Shown: in pieces, positions 17,134-25,755 of the stretch | How the letters are laid out: every line of letters starts with the position of its first letter | Numbering within the stretch: the stretch's first letter is position 1 | Origin: Pelotomaculum sp. DTU098 | GTDB taxonomy: Bacteria; Bacillota; Desulfotomaculia; Desulfotomaculales; Pelotomaculaceae | Length of the DNA: 38,022 nt | Direction of reading: 5' to 3' | NCBI GenBank assembly: GCA_001512635.1 | Contig: LFSA01000144.1 | Coordinates: forward strand, 1 to 38,022 | Translations under genes and position numbers: made by a program | The notes under the pieces: model-generated | The model's database searches: none | The model's input: the letters and a program-made list of their open reading frames with translations, nothing else | What the model was told of the DNA's origin: nothing

Positions 17134-19080
17134 TCAGATCTTCAGGCCGGCGGAGCGGCCCTCCCGGATGGCGGCTCCCAGGCCCCGGGGAGCCACACAG
17201 TCGCCCGCGGCCCACACCTCCACACCGGCCCTTTGCAGCTCATCGTAAAGGTCGCGGGATGGGGTGGGCGGAACCACCGCCACCAGCGTGTCAAAGCCTT
17301 TTAAATGCTCCGGCTTCCGGCTGTAGCTGCCAAGCACTTCCACCCCGGAGGGTGTTGCCCTGACGATTTCCAGCTGCGTCCTGAAGACTATGCCCTTTTG
17401 ATAAGCTTCCTGGTACCAGTGGACAAACTCCCCGCTGGGGACCAGTTCCGGGGATATTACTAATTCGGGGGAGAGGAACTCCAGTTTCTCAACTCTGCCG
17501 GCCAGGCCCAGGGCCGTCCCCACAGCCCGCCGGCCTCCCTCCAGGTCGACAAGCAAGACCCGGCGGCCAACCGCTCCGGACCCCTCCAGGATATCCTCCG
17601 GCATCAAAAAATCAACACCGGGCTCCACCGGAAAAGGCAGGGGGGAAGGCAAGCTCCCGGTGGCTGCGATCACCGCTTCCGCCGATTCGGAGGCTACGGT
17701 GCTTTGATCAGCCAGCCGGCCAAAACGGAACTGTACCCCCAGGCTCAGGGCCCGGTGGTACAAATAATCAATGATATTTTGAAAACGCCCGCAGCCCGGA
17801 ACCTTTGCGGCCAGGCCCAGACGCCCTCCCGGCCGCTCCCACCGCTCATATACAACCACACCGTGCCCCCGCTCCGCAGCCGTGCAGGCCGCCTCCAGGC
17901 CGGCGGGGCCGGCCCCGGCCACCAGCACCTTTTTCGACCTGGCGGCAGGCTTTCCGGAAACCGGCATCTCCCCTTCCCGGCCCGCCCGGGGGTTAACCGC
18001 ACAGGTGAGCATTGGGTTCATCTCCCAGTGAACGAAGCAGCCCTGGTTGCAAAGGATACAGGGCCTGGCCTCATCCCCGGCGCAGCCGGACCGGACCGGC
18101 AAAAACGGATCCGCAATGAGCGCCCGGGTCATTTCAACCAGTTGAATACCTTCCGCCAGCAAACTCTCGGCCAGTTCCAGACTGACCACGCTGCCGGTGG
18201 CACAGACGGGAACAGCAAGGGATTGCGCCATCAGCCGGGCCGGAGGCGCTGCATAATCTTCGGGGTGGCACATGGAGGCGGCGGTGAGATACAGGCTGTA
18301 GATGCTGCCCACCTCCACGGCCACGTAATCCACCAGGCCGCCGCTGCACAGGCGCAGGGCCAGATCCCGGCTGTCTTCGGGCTTCAAGCCTCCCCAGGGG
18401 GCATACTCGTCACCGCAGAGACGCAGGCCTACAATGGGGCCGGGGCCTGCCGCCCGGCGCACCGCCTCCAGGACCTCCCGGCAAAACCTGGCCCTGTTTT
18501 CCAGGGAAGCCCCGTAAGCATCCGTACGAAAGTTGGTTAAAGGGGACAAAAACTGGCGCAGAAGGGAATGCTGGCCGGCATTGATCTCCACCCCGTCCAG
18601 CCCCAAGGCACATAACCTGGCGGCGCACTCTGCGAACCCAGCCACGACCCCCCGGATATCCTCTTCTTCCATGGCCTTGGGAACTTCTCCGGTGTTTACC
18701 TCGGGAAAAGGTGAGGGCGCCCACACCTCCCGGCGCGACAACCCACCCGTAGCCTGCCCGCCGTAATGGTTGAGCTGGGCCACCACCAGGCTGCCGTGCC
18801 GGTGCACCGCCTCTGCAATCCGCCGGTAACCGGTTTCCGTTTCCTTTTTAAAGGCAAAAATGGCATTTTCGTAAGGATAATCGGAAGGGTGCACAACCCC
18901 TCCTTCGATAATAATTAAAGCTGCTCCGCCCCTGGCCCTCTCTTCGTAATAGCCAACATGCCTGTCTCCGGGCCTGTGGTTTACGGCAAAATTGGTCCGG
19001 TGCGGCCCGAAGACAATCCGGTTTTTCAAAGTATGCTGTCTGATCACCAAGGGGCTTAAGACATTCAAGCGGTGGTTCAA
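17134..19080 (-). CDS. FadH/old-yellow-enzyme family oxidoreductase (mycofactocin-associated type), copy 1
   Basis: A 648-residue paralogue of the gene at 15163-17121 with the same order of parts: FMN barrel (GAALIIIEGGVVHPSDYP, VVAQLNHYGGQA, LDGVEINAGQHSLLRQFLS, AYGASLENRARFC), cluster motif CILCNQGC...C with the same C-x2-C-x3-C-x11-C spacing, and the FAD/NAD(P) module VAGAGPAGLEAACTAAERG. The two copies diverge widely outside these motifs, so they are an old pair with probably different substrates. Start is TTG with AGGAGG nine bases upstream. First gene after the 277-base break in the array. Possible partners for EtfAB or a peptide cofactor, by context only. Confidence 0.88.
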   Translation of the reverse strand: MNHRLNVLSPLVIRQHTLKNRIVFGPHRTNFAVNHRPGDRHVGYYEERARGGAALIIIEGGVVHPSDYPYENAIFAFKKETETGYRRIAEAVHRHGSLVVAQLNHYGGQATGGLSRREVWAPSPFPEVNTGEVPKAMEEEDIRGVVAGFAECAARLCALGLDGVEINAGQHSLLRQFLSPLTNFRTDAYGASLENRARFCREVLEAVRRAAGPGPIVGLRLCGDEYAPWGGLKPEDSRDLALRLCSGGLVDYVAVEVGSIYSLYLTAASMCHPEDYAAPPARLMAQSLAVPVCATGSVVSLELAESLLAEGIQLVEMTRALIADPFLPVRSGCAGDEARPCILCNQGCFVHWEMNPMLTCAVNPRAGREGEMPVSGKPAARSKKVLVAGAGPAGLEAACTAAERGHGVVVYERWERPGGRLGLAAKVPGCGRFQNIIDYLYHRALSLGVQFRFGRLADQSTVASESAEAVIAATGSLPSPLPFPVEPGVDFLMPEDILEGSGAVGRRVLLVDLEGGRRAVGTALGLAGRVEKLEFLSPELVISPELVPSGEFVHWYQEAYQKGIVFRTQLEIVRATPSGVEVLGSYSRKPEHLKGFDTLVAVVPPTPSRDLYDELQRAGVEVWAAGDCVAPRGLGAAIREGRSAGLKI

Positions 19081-19357
19081 GTTATGGACCTCCTGAGAAA
19101 AGTAAAGCGCGCATTGCCTTTAAGTGGCTGGCTGAAACAGCCTGCCGGAGGGTGCGCACGGCAAAGATGAGCTGATTAAAAAATCTTATGATCCAAATGA
19201 TTATGCTAAAGTTCAAGATCTGGCATGGGTGGTGGAAAGTCAAAGTAGAATGTTTTATGCATAACCCTGCTGGCCAGTCTATAACATAAAAGACCTGAGG
19301 GGTGATTGAGATTCTTAATGACGGGGAACAGCACCCCCTTTACCTTTTAAACGGAAT
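19081..19357 (+). pseudogene. Intergenic break with a small decayed coding remnant
   Basis: The only long gap inside the minus-strand array. On the plus strand two overlapping frames look like one broken gene: 19095-19162 reads EKSKARIAFKWLAETACRR to a stop, and the frame ending in TAA near 19263 reads GAHGKDELIKKSYDPNDYAK then VQDLAWVVESQSRMFYA. The residue composition looks protein-like, but the family was not recognised and there is no start or ribosome site. On the minus strand the gap holds the AGGAGG of the following oxidoreductase and could hold an internal promoter; none was clear. Confidence 0.35.
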
Positions 19358-20293
19358 TCACAGCTGATCAGCCAGAATCTCCGCCAGGAACCTGACCTCC
19401 ACAGCCTTTTCACCCCTCTCCGCCAGTCCCTTGCGCAGCTGCATCAGGCAGCCCGGGCACTCCACGGCCACCAGTTCGGCCCCTGTTTCCCGGATGCAGT
19501 CCAGCTTCTGGTCGAGGATCTGGGCGGAAAGCTCAGGATATTTCAGGGAATATGAGCCCCCAAAGCCGCAGCAGCGGTCGGCATAGGGCATCTCCACCAG
19601 GTCCGCACCAGCTATTCTTAACAGCTCCCTGGGCTCCAGGGTAACCCCCAGGCTTCTCTTCAGGTGGCAGGAGTCATGGTAGGTCACCCTCTTGTTCAGC
19701 TTCTTAAACCGGAGGCCTGGCGCGTTTCCGTCCTTAATCTGCCGGTAAAGAAATTCTGCAAAGTCATGGACCCTGGCGGCCATGGCCGCGGTCCGGGCCT
19801 GCAGGGCCGGGTCACCCGCCAAAAGCTCCGGGTAGATGTTCTTCATAGCATGGGTGCAGGTGGGACAGGGTGTCAGGATATAGTCGACACCGGCGTCTTC
19901 AAAGGCCGCCAGGTTCTTCCGGGCCACTTCCGCCATCACCTCCGGGGCACCCATCTGCAGGGCCGGGAAACCGCAGCAGGTCTGTCCCTGAGGGAAGACC
20001 ACCGGGAAGCCCGCCCTTTCCAGCACCTTGACTATGGCAATACCGATTTCCGGGTAGATGAAATCGGTGACACAACCGGCAAACAGGCCAACCCTGGGCC
20101 GGGCTTTGCTTTCCCATTTACTTTTACTCCCCACCTCTTTTTCTGCCCCTGCTTCTGTTCTAGACACTGCTGCCCCCTCTGTACCATCCCCTGCTTTTTC
20201 TTTTTCTGCTATGCCTTTTGCTTTGCCCTGTGCTTTACTTTCCGGTGCGGTTTCTTGGCTGATTTCATGTTTACCTTCTTTATTTACCTGCAT
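19358..20293 (-). CDS. lutA: (Fe-S)-binding LutA-type subunit with long N-terminal extension
   Basis: The core from about residue 66 is a normal LutA: VGLFAGCVTDFIYPE, GQTCCGFPALQMG, PCPTCTHAMKN, YHDSCHLKRSLG, DRCCGFGGSYSLK and AVECPGCLMQLRKG, giving two CCG domains that bind clusters in the LutABC L-lactate-oxidising complex. LutA is usually about 240 residues; this frame has 311 because of some 65 Lys/Glu/Ala/Gly-rich residues at the N-terminus. ATG 20293 overlaps lutB by 14 bases. A GTG at 20134 would give a more usual length and may be the real start, although coupling favours the upstream ATG. Confidence 0.87.
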   Translation of the reverse strand: MQVNKEGKHEISQETAPESKAQGKAKGIAEKEKAGDGTEGAAVSRTEAGAEKEVGSKSKWESKARPRVGLFAGCVTDFIYPEIGIAIVKVLERAGFPVVFPQGQTCCGFPALQMGAPEVMAEVARKNLAAFEDAGVDYILTPCPTCTHAMKNIYPELLAGDPALQARTAAMAARVHDFAEFLYRQIKDGNAPGLRFKKLNKRVTYHDSCHLKRSLGVTLEPRELLRIAGADLVEMPYADRCCGFGGSYSLKYPELSAQILDQKLDCIRETGAELVAVECPGCLMQLRKGLAERGEKAVEVRFLAEILADQL

Positions 20294-21728
20294 TTATTTC
20301 GGCCCCTTTGCCTGGCTTCCTTTCCCCTTCCAGCCCGGCATACCTTTTGAACCACGCCCTCAGGGGTTCCTCCGCCAGGGCAGGCAGATTCCGCATACCC
20401 GCCTGTCCGGCCAAAAAGAAGGGCAGGTGACGGACTGTTCCCTCTTTAACAAAGGGTTTCTGACCCACCGCTGCGGCGCGTAAAAGGCCGTGGAAGAGCG
20501 AGCGGTTGGTCAGCACATTTTTCAAGAACAGCCGCTGGAGCAGGGGCAGCCCACTCTTTTGTGCCAGCCGTATTCGCAACTCATTGATCAGACGGGGGAT
20601 GTTAATCCCGGCGGGGCAAAAATCCTTGCAACGCTCGCAGCCGAGGCAGAGGGACTGAATCTCTGTGGCGTTCTCCAGCCCGTTAAAGAAGGCTGTTAGA
20701 ATAGTGCCGATACCGCCGGTGTAAACGTACCCGAAAACGTGCCCCCCCACCAGCTGGAAGATGGGACACACGTTTAGGCAGGAAGCGCAGCGGATACACT
20801 GGAGGGCCTCCTTGAAAACGGGATCGTCCCGCATTTCGGTGCGCCCGTTGTCCAGCAGGACTATATGCATTTCCTTTTGAACCGGCCTGCCGGAGGCGTC
20901 CGCCGCCGGGGCCGGGCCGCTCAACATGGTAACGTAACTGGTCAGCTGCTGGGAAGTGGCGCTGCGGGGCAGGGCTTCCAGAATGGGGACAACATCAACA
21001 AAGCTCTCCACCAGTTTTTCAAGGCCCACCACGGCCACATGCAGCGGGGGGAGGGTTGTTGTGAGGCGCCCGTTGCCCTCATTGGTGACCATGACCAGCG
21101 TGCCGGTTTCAGCCACTGCGATGTTGGCGCCAGATATCCCAAGGTCAGCCTTCAAAAACTTCTGACGCAGGTTTTCCCGGGCCACTTTGACCAGGCGCGG
21201 GATCTCCGGAGGCTGCTCCTCCCCCGTCTCCCGGGAAAAAACACCCGCCACCTGTCCCCTGGTCATATGGATGGCAGGCATCACCATATGGGAGGGGCGC
21301 TGGCCGCTGAGCTGGATAATCCACTCACCAAGATCGGTTTCCACCACATCCATACCGGCTTCAGCCAGGTACCTGTTGAGGTAGATTTCTTCGGTGGCCA
21401 TGGACTTGGACTTGACGATGGTTTTGACTCCCCGCTCCCGGGCCAGGTTTATTATATAATCCCTGGCCTCGCAGGCGGTTTTGGCCCGGAAAACTTTCGC
21501 CCCGCGCCTTGCCGCCTCAATGGCAAAACGCTCCGCCAGTTCTTCCATGCGGCCGGCAGCGCGGCTTTTAATTTCAGCAATTTTCTCCCTTAGCTCGTTG
21601 AAATCTTTATTCCTGTAAGCGGCCTGCCGGGATACCAGGTAATCGTCGGCAAAGCGCCCCAGGGCCAGCCGCAGGTTTTCATTGGAAAGGGCCGCCTGGA
21701 TAGCCCCTTTGATTGACGAGCGGTTCAT
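20280..21728 (-). CDS. lutB: LutB-type Fe-S lactate utilisation protein (LUD + ferredoxin domain)
   Basis: A 482-residue protein. The N-terminal LUD domain runs to about 300 with RGVKTIVKSKSMATEEI, GQRPSHMVMPAIHM and ISGANIAVAETGTLVMVTNE. A two-cluster ferredoxin module follows: CIRCASCLNVCP and CLGCERCKDFCPAGI. This is the LutB (YvfW) layout of the L-lactate dehydrogenase complex. The ATG overlaps the lutC stop (ATGA), and lutA overlaps its end, so C-B-A are coupled. The order C-B-A is the reverse of the Bacillus operon lutABC. In anaerobes the complex may oxidise lactate or another 2-hydroxy acid. Confidence 0.93.
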   Translation of the reverse strand: MNRSSIKGAIQAALSNENLRLALGRFADDYLVSRQAAYRNKDFNELREKIAEIKSRAAGRMEELAERFAIEAARRGAKVFRAKTACEARDYIINLARERGVKTIVKSKSMATEEIYLNRYLAEAGMDVVETDLGEWIIQLSGQRPSHMVMPAIHMTRGQVAGVFSRETGEEQPPEIPRLVKVARENLRQKFLKADLGISGANIAVAETGTLVMVTNEGNGRLTTTLPPLHVAVVGLEKLVESFVDVVPILEALPRSATSQQLTSYVTMLSGPAPAADASGRPVQKEMHIVLLDNGRTEMRDDPVFKEALQCIRCASCLNVCPIFQLVGGHVFGYVYTGGIGTILTAFFNGLENATEIQSLCLGCERCKDFCPAGINIPRLINELRIRLAQKSGLPLLQRLFLKNVLTNRSLFHGLLRAAAVGQKPFVKEGTVRHLPFFLAGQAGMRNLPALAEEPLRAWFKRYAGLEGERKPGKGAEINAGK

Positions 21729-22423
21729 ACCGCCTCACCCCCCGGCCGGTCGATAAAGATGATGTGAAGCTCAGCCGGCCCGTGGACACCTATGGTCAGC
21801 ACCCGCTCAATATCCGCGGTACGGCTGGGGCCGGTAACAAAGGCCAGATAAGGCGGCAGGCCGTCCAGGTCACGGCCGTAAAGCTCCAGGGCATCCCGCA
21901 GGGTGGGCACGATCCGGTCCGTGGGGACCAGGGCTACGTGCACGGGAGGAAGCATTGATACCAGGCGGCAGTCCAGGTTTGTTGCATCCTGGACAAGGGT
22001 CCCCGTCTCCACAATGGCCAGGTCAAAAGCGGAGATACCTACTCCGGCATCCGGGGCATGCAGGCGAAGGTCCCTAAGGTGCAGGTCCGGACCCGTATCC
22101 GCTGCCCATAAATCAGCCAGCTGGAGGGAGTCAACCAGAGGGGACGGCGCTGCCACGACCTTTGCAGCGCCGGTCCGTTCAATGATTTCCTTTATTTTGA
22201 GGGCTGCCCCAATGCTGTCTGGAGCACGGTCTACCCGGGCTGAAACCATCCCGGCATTAATCTTAAATGCTTCATAGAGAGCACCGGCCTCACCGCCGGC
22301 CTTTTCCACCTGCAAGTTCTGCGCTGTCAAGAAGAAGTCCCTCCCCTTCGGGCTAAAGCCGTGGACCAGGCACAAACAGATCCGGGACTCCGGGACCTGT
22401 TTTACTTCATTAGTTATTACCAT
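21725..22423 (-). CDS. lutC: LutC-type LUD-domain protein
   Basis: A 232-residue LUD-domain protein and third member of the LutABC set. AFDLAIVETGTLVQDATNL, SMLPPVHVALVPTDRIVPTL and FVTGPSRTADIERVLTIGVHGP followed by ELHIIFID are the LutC signature. The ATG at 22423 is the third of three tandem copies of a 16-base unit that each contain ATGGTAATA; the first two copies lead to very short frames. No strong Shine-Dalgarno stands before any copy, so the efficiency of initiation is uncertain. Its end overlaps lutB. Confidence 0.9.
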   Translation of the reverse strand: MVITNEVKQVPESRICLCLVHGFSPKGRDFFLTAQNLQVEKAGGEAGALYEAFKINAGMVSARVDRAPDSIGAALKIKEIIERTGAAKVVAAPSPLVDSLQLADLWAADTGPDLHLRDLRLHAPDAGVGISAFDLAIVETGTLVQDATNLDCRLVSMLPPVHVALVPTDRIVPTLRDALELYGRDLDGLPPYLAFVTGPSRTADIERVLTIGVHGPAELHIIFIDRPGGEAV

Positions 22424-22457
22424 CCAGAGTTATTACCATCCAGGAGTATTACCATCC
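22412..22457 (-). repeat. Three tandem 16-base repeats at the lutC start
   Basis: Three imperfect direct copies with period 16 (22412-22426, 22427-22442, 22443-22457), core TTATTACCATCCA on the plus strand. Read on the minus strand each unit contains GGATGGTAATA, so the lutC start codon region is triplicated. Upstream copies would encode peptides of 12 and 9 residues before a stop. Confidence 0.8.
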
Positions 22458-22542
22458 GGCACGCCGTTAACTTTATAGCTTTCTTTCACTTTCTCAAGGG
22501 GAGCTCCGGAAGAAGGTTAGAGCGGACTGGAACGCCCCCGGT

Positions 22543-23601
22543 TCAACCGTTCATCAAGCTCTTGATTATTGATTTCCAGTCGCAGTAGCTTTCGATGTTC
22601 TCCAGGGCTGCCCGGATACCTTTCTGGTCATGGGGCTGAATGTGCCGGCTGACCAGGGCCAGTTTTTCAATTGTGGTGTAAGTATCATAGTGAACCAGGA
22701 TCACGGGCACATGCATCTCCTCGGCCCGGGCCAGAACCTTCACGTCGGGATAAAGCCCGCCGGTCAGGATTAGCACTGAGGTGCTGGTTTCCAGGGCCGC
22801 CAGAGCAAGGTCTGCCCGGTCCCCGCCCAGGATGACGGCCTTGTTGGCCGCCCGCCGCAAATAGGTGAGGGCTCCGGCAGTGGTCATGGCGCCGATAACA
22901 ACATCTTCCACAGGCAGGTGGAGATGATCATGGGCGGCCAGAATCTCTCCGCCCAGAATATCGTAAAACTCGGCCACAGTGGGGGCGGCGATTTCCAGCC
23001 TGCTGGGGAACACCCCGAGGGTCTTATAACCCGCCTCTTCCAGAATTGGACGGTAAACCCCGTCGGTCTTGGCATACAGGGGCGTGGGGACGTTGCTGAA
23101 AATGGTGCCCGCAACGGGAACCCCCTCCAGAACCAGATGCCTGTTTAGAAAGAGGGCGCTGTCCAGGCTGTAATCGCTTTCCACCTTGAGAACCAGGAGG
23201 GCGCAGGACCCCAGGGTTTTGGCCAGGGTCACGCAGTCTATGCCGCGGCTGCCCAGAATATCCATGGACAGAGCTCCGTCGATCAAAACAATTTCTGCTT
23301 CCCGGGAAATCTCCTCAAAGGCAGCCCTGATCCTGGCCAGGGCGTCCTTCATCACCGATTGGGTAGTGAGATAAAAGGGACCGGCTGAAACCGGTGCAAT
23401 AGTTTCCAGAGGCGCCTCCAGATTTAAGACCGTTTTCATCAAAACTGAATCCATATCCCCGCAGCCCGGTATTTTGCGCCCGCTGGCCACCGGCTTGAAA
23501 TACCCCACTTTATATCCTTCCTGTTGCAATTTTTGTGCCAGACCAAGGGCCACCACTGTTTTTCCACTACCCGGAGTACCCATGATATAAAGGCTCTTCA
23601 A
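22543..23601 (-). CDS. BioD-like P-loop ATPase with DRTGG domain (phosphotransacetylase N-terminal type)
   Basis: A 352-residue protein matching COG0857. The P-loop GTPGSGKTVVALGLAQK is at about residues 8-24, with the dethiobiotin-synthetase-like VGYFKPVASG and a Walker B-like VLIDGAL near 105. A DRTGG domain occupies the middle (VEDVVIGAMTTAGALTYL near 213), and the rest is the LILTGGLYPDVKVL segment. The same module is fused to the N-terminus of some phosphotransacetylases, where it senses metabolites. Free copies next to ADP-forming CoA ligases suggest a regulatory role in acyl-CoA/acetate metabolism. TTG start with GAGGTGAT before it; 11 bases after the CoA ligase. Confidence 0.83.
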   Translation of the reverse strand: MKSLYIMGTPGSGKTVVALGLAQKLQQEGYKVGYFKPVASGRKIPGCGDMDSVLMKTVLNLEAPLETIAPVSAGPFYLTTQSVMKDALARIRAAFEEISREAEIVLIDGALSMDILGSRGIDCVTLAKTLGSCALLVLKVESDYSLDSALFLNRHLVLEGVPVAGTIFSNVPTPLYAKTDGVYRPILEEAGYKTLGVFPSRLEIAAPTVAEFYDILGGEILAAHDHLHLPVEDVVIGAMTTAGALTYLRRAANKAVILGGDRADLALAALETSTSVLILTGGLYPDVKVLARAEEMHVPVILVHYDTYTTIEKLALVSRHIQPHDQKGIRAALENIESYCDWKSIIKSLMNG

Positions 23602-23612
23602 TCTTAATCACC

Positions 23613-25718
23613 TCAAGATATGGTTATTTTAATATCCAGGGCCGATAGACCCTTCTCGTAAGCTACTAGCGGGTTGATATCCATCTCGTTTATTTCCGGG
23701 AAATCTGTGACCAGCCTGGCGGTACACCGGATAACGTCCACCACTGCTGCAAGATCCCTGGGCGGCTCGCCCCGGTACCCCCGCAACAGGGTAAAAGCCT
23801 TGGTTTCCGCAAGCATTTCCTCAATCTGCCTGGTTCCGGTCAAGCCGCTTGCCAGGCGAAATGACACATCTTTAAACAGGTTGACGTAAATCCCACCCAG
23901 CCCGAAGGCAATCAGGGGACCGAACTGCACGTCCCTGGTCATGCCGACAATCAGTTCGGTCCCTTTGGGCATCATTTTTTGCACTTCAATGCCGTAAATA
24001 ATAACCTTGGGCAGGTACCGGTTAACACTTTCCATAATCTCTATGAAGGCCCGCCTGACTTCTTCCGGAGTTTGAATCCCGGTCTTGACCCCGCCTACGT
24101 CCGACTTATGCAAAATTTTAGGGGATGCCACCTTGAGCACAACAGGATAACCCAGTTTCCCGGCGGCAGCCACCGCCTCCTCCGGGGTCGTAGTTAAGAT
24201 CACCGGCGCGGCAGGAATCCCGTAGGCGCTCGCCACCTCGGCGGCTTCGCTACCCATCAAGGTCAGGCGGTGGTCCTTAATTACATCATAGAAAACAGCC
24301 TTGACGGTTTTCTTGTCCGCCTTGACAGTTGCGCCCTTTTCAACGGTTTCCCCCCTGCGGCGGTACAGGCCGTAGTTATACAGCCCCCGGATACATTCAA
24401 TGGCAGGCTCGGGAAAGGTAAAGCAGGGTATACCCGCACTAGAAAGGATGTCTGCTCCCTGGGCCAAACACTTACCCCCGGTATAGGCCGCAAAGATAGG
24501 CTTGTCCGGATGAGCATCCCGGACCCGGATCAAGGCCTGTGAGATCTCCACAGGCCGGGTTACCGCAGTGGGACACAGCAGAAACAAAACAATGTCCACA
24601 TTGGGATCTGTCATCACCTTTTCCAGGGCGAACTCAAAGCGTTCCACCCCGGCGTCCCCCAGGACGTCCACCGGGTTGTAGATACCCGCTTCCTTGGGCA
24701 GTTTAGCCCGCATTTCCTCGATAGTCCTCTTATCAAAGCGGGCCATGGCCAGCCCCTTTTGTTCCACATTGTCCGTTGCGATGATCCCTGGACCACCGGA
24801 ATTGGTAACAATGGCAACCCTGTTGCCTGCAGGGATTACGGATTTGGAAAAAGCCACGGCCAGGTCAAAGAGCTCGGTCATGCTCCGGGCCCTGATGATA
24901 CCGCACTGGGCAAAGGCTGTAGTGTAAGCCAGATCGCTCCCCGCCAGGGCTCCGGTGTGGGATGAGGCCGCCTGGGCGCCGGCCTGGCTCACTCCGGACT
25001 TCAAAACAATAACCGGCTTTTTTCTGGCCGCCTCCCCAGCCACTTCCAGAAAGCGGGGCCCGTCGACGATATCTTCGATATAACAGAGAATGACCCTCGT
25101 GTAAGGATCATTGGCAGCGTCTTTGATAAAATCTATTTCAGACAGGTCAGCCTTGTTCCCCAGACTGACCACTTTACTGAAGCCAAGCCCCACAGCGCTG
25201 CTCCAATCCAGAATGGCCAGGAGGATGGCACCGCTCTGGGAAAGGAAGGCAATATCCCCCTTGATGGGAAACGTAGCAGCAAAGGAAGCGTTGATGGGTG
25301 TATGGGTGTCCACAAATCCTACACAGTTGGGCCCCAACATATGCATCCCGTAATCATGACAGGTTTCAAGAAGTTTCTTCTCCAGGTCCAGCCCTTCTTT
25401 ACCAGTTTCTTTAAACCCCGCTGTAATCACGGTCAGTGCCTTGACCCCTTTTTCGCCGCAGGCGCGGGCCACCGCCAGCACCTTTGACGCCGGTACCGCG
25501 ATAATGGCCATATCCACGTCCCCTGGAACAGCTCCAATTGAGGGGTAGGCTTTGAGTCCCTCGATTTCTTTTTCCCTTGGATTTATTGGGTAGATCTTTC
25601 CCTGGTAACCGCTTTCGATGATATTGCGCGTGATGGCGTTACCGATTTTGTTTCTGGTACTGGAAGCTCCAATAATGGCCAGGGAACCGGGCTTGAATAA
25701 ACTGTTTAATTCTCCCAC
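23613..25718 (-). CDS. Acyl-CoA synthetase (NDP/ADP-forming), fused alpha-beta
   Basis: A 701-residue fused enzyme. Residues about 1-130 form the CoA-binding Rossmann domain (LAIIGASSTRNKIGNAITRN); succinyl-CoA-ligase-like domains follow with the phosphohistidine region ASSHTGALAGSDLAYTTAF near 250; the C-terminal ATP-grasp begins near 490 (ASAYGIPAAPVILTTTPEEA, then YPVVLKVASPKILHKSDVGG). It converts acyl-CoA, ADP and phosphate to acid, CoA and ATP, an energy-saving step in fermenters and archaea. GTG start at 25718 with AAAGGGG upstream. First gene of the minus-strand array, so the array may link oxidation to ATP formation. Acyl specificity unknown. Confidence 0.9.
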   Translation of the reverse strand: MGELNSLFKPGSLAIIGASSTRNKIGNAITRNIIESGYQGKIYPINPREKEIEGLKAYPSIGAVPGDVDMAIIAVPASKVLAVARACGEKGVKALTVITAGFKETGKEGLDLEKKLLETCHDYGMHMLGPNCVGFVDTHTPINASFAATFPIKGDIAFLSQSGAILLAILDWSSAVGLGFSKVVSLGNKADLSEIDFIKDAANDPYTRVILCYIEDIVDGPRFLEVAGEAARKKPVIVLKSGVSQAGAQAASSHTGALAGSDLAYTTAFAQCGIIRARSMTELFDLAVAFSKSVIPAGNRVAIVTNSGGPGIIATDNVEQKGLAMARFDKRTIEEMRAKLPKEAGIYNPVDVLGDAGVERFEFALEKVMTDPNVDIVLFLLCPTAVTRPVEISQALIRVRDAHPDKPIFAAYTGGKCLAQGADILSSAGIPCFTFPEPAIECIRGLYNYGLYRRRGETVEKGATVKADKKTVKAVFYDVIKDHRLTLMGSEAAEVASAYGIPAAPVILTTTPEEAVAAAGKLGYPVVLKVASPKILHKSDVGGVKTGIQTPEEVRRAFIEIMESVNRYLPKVIIYGIEVQKMMPKGTELIVGMTRDVQFGPLIAFGLGGIYVNLFKDVSFRLASGLTGTRQIEEMLAETKAFTLLRGYRGEPPRDLAAVVDVIRCTARLVTDFPEINEMDINPLVAYEKGLSALDIKITIS

Positions 25719-25755
25719 TGCTGATCAACACCCCTTTCTGTCCGAAGAAAAGGCG

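Noticed and set aside
17704-18540. Long plus-strand frame of 278 codons and similar ones at 14116-14925, 20865-21593 and 11838-12443
   Set aside because: They mirror strongly supported minus-strand genes in GC-rich DNA, have Pro/Arg/Gly-rich composition and no recognisable domains; they are shadow frames.
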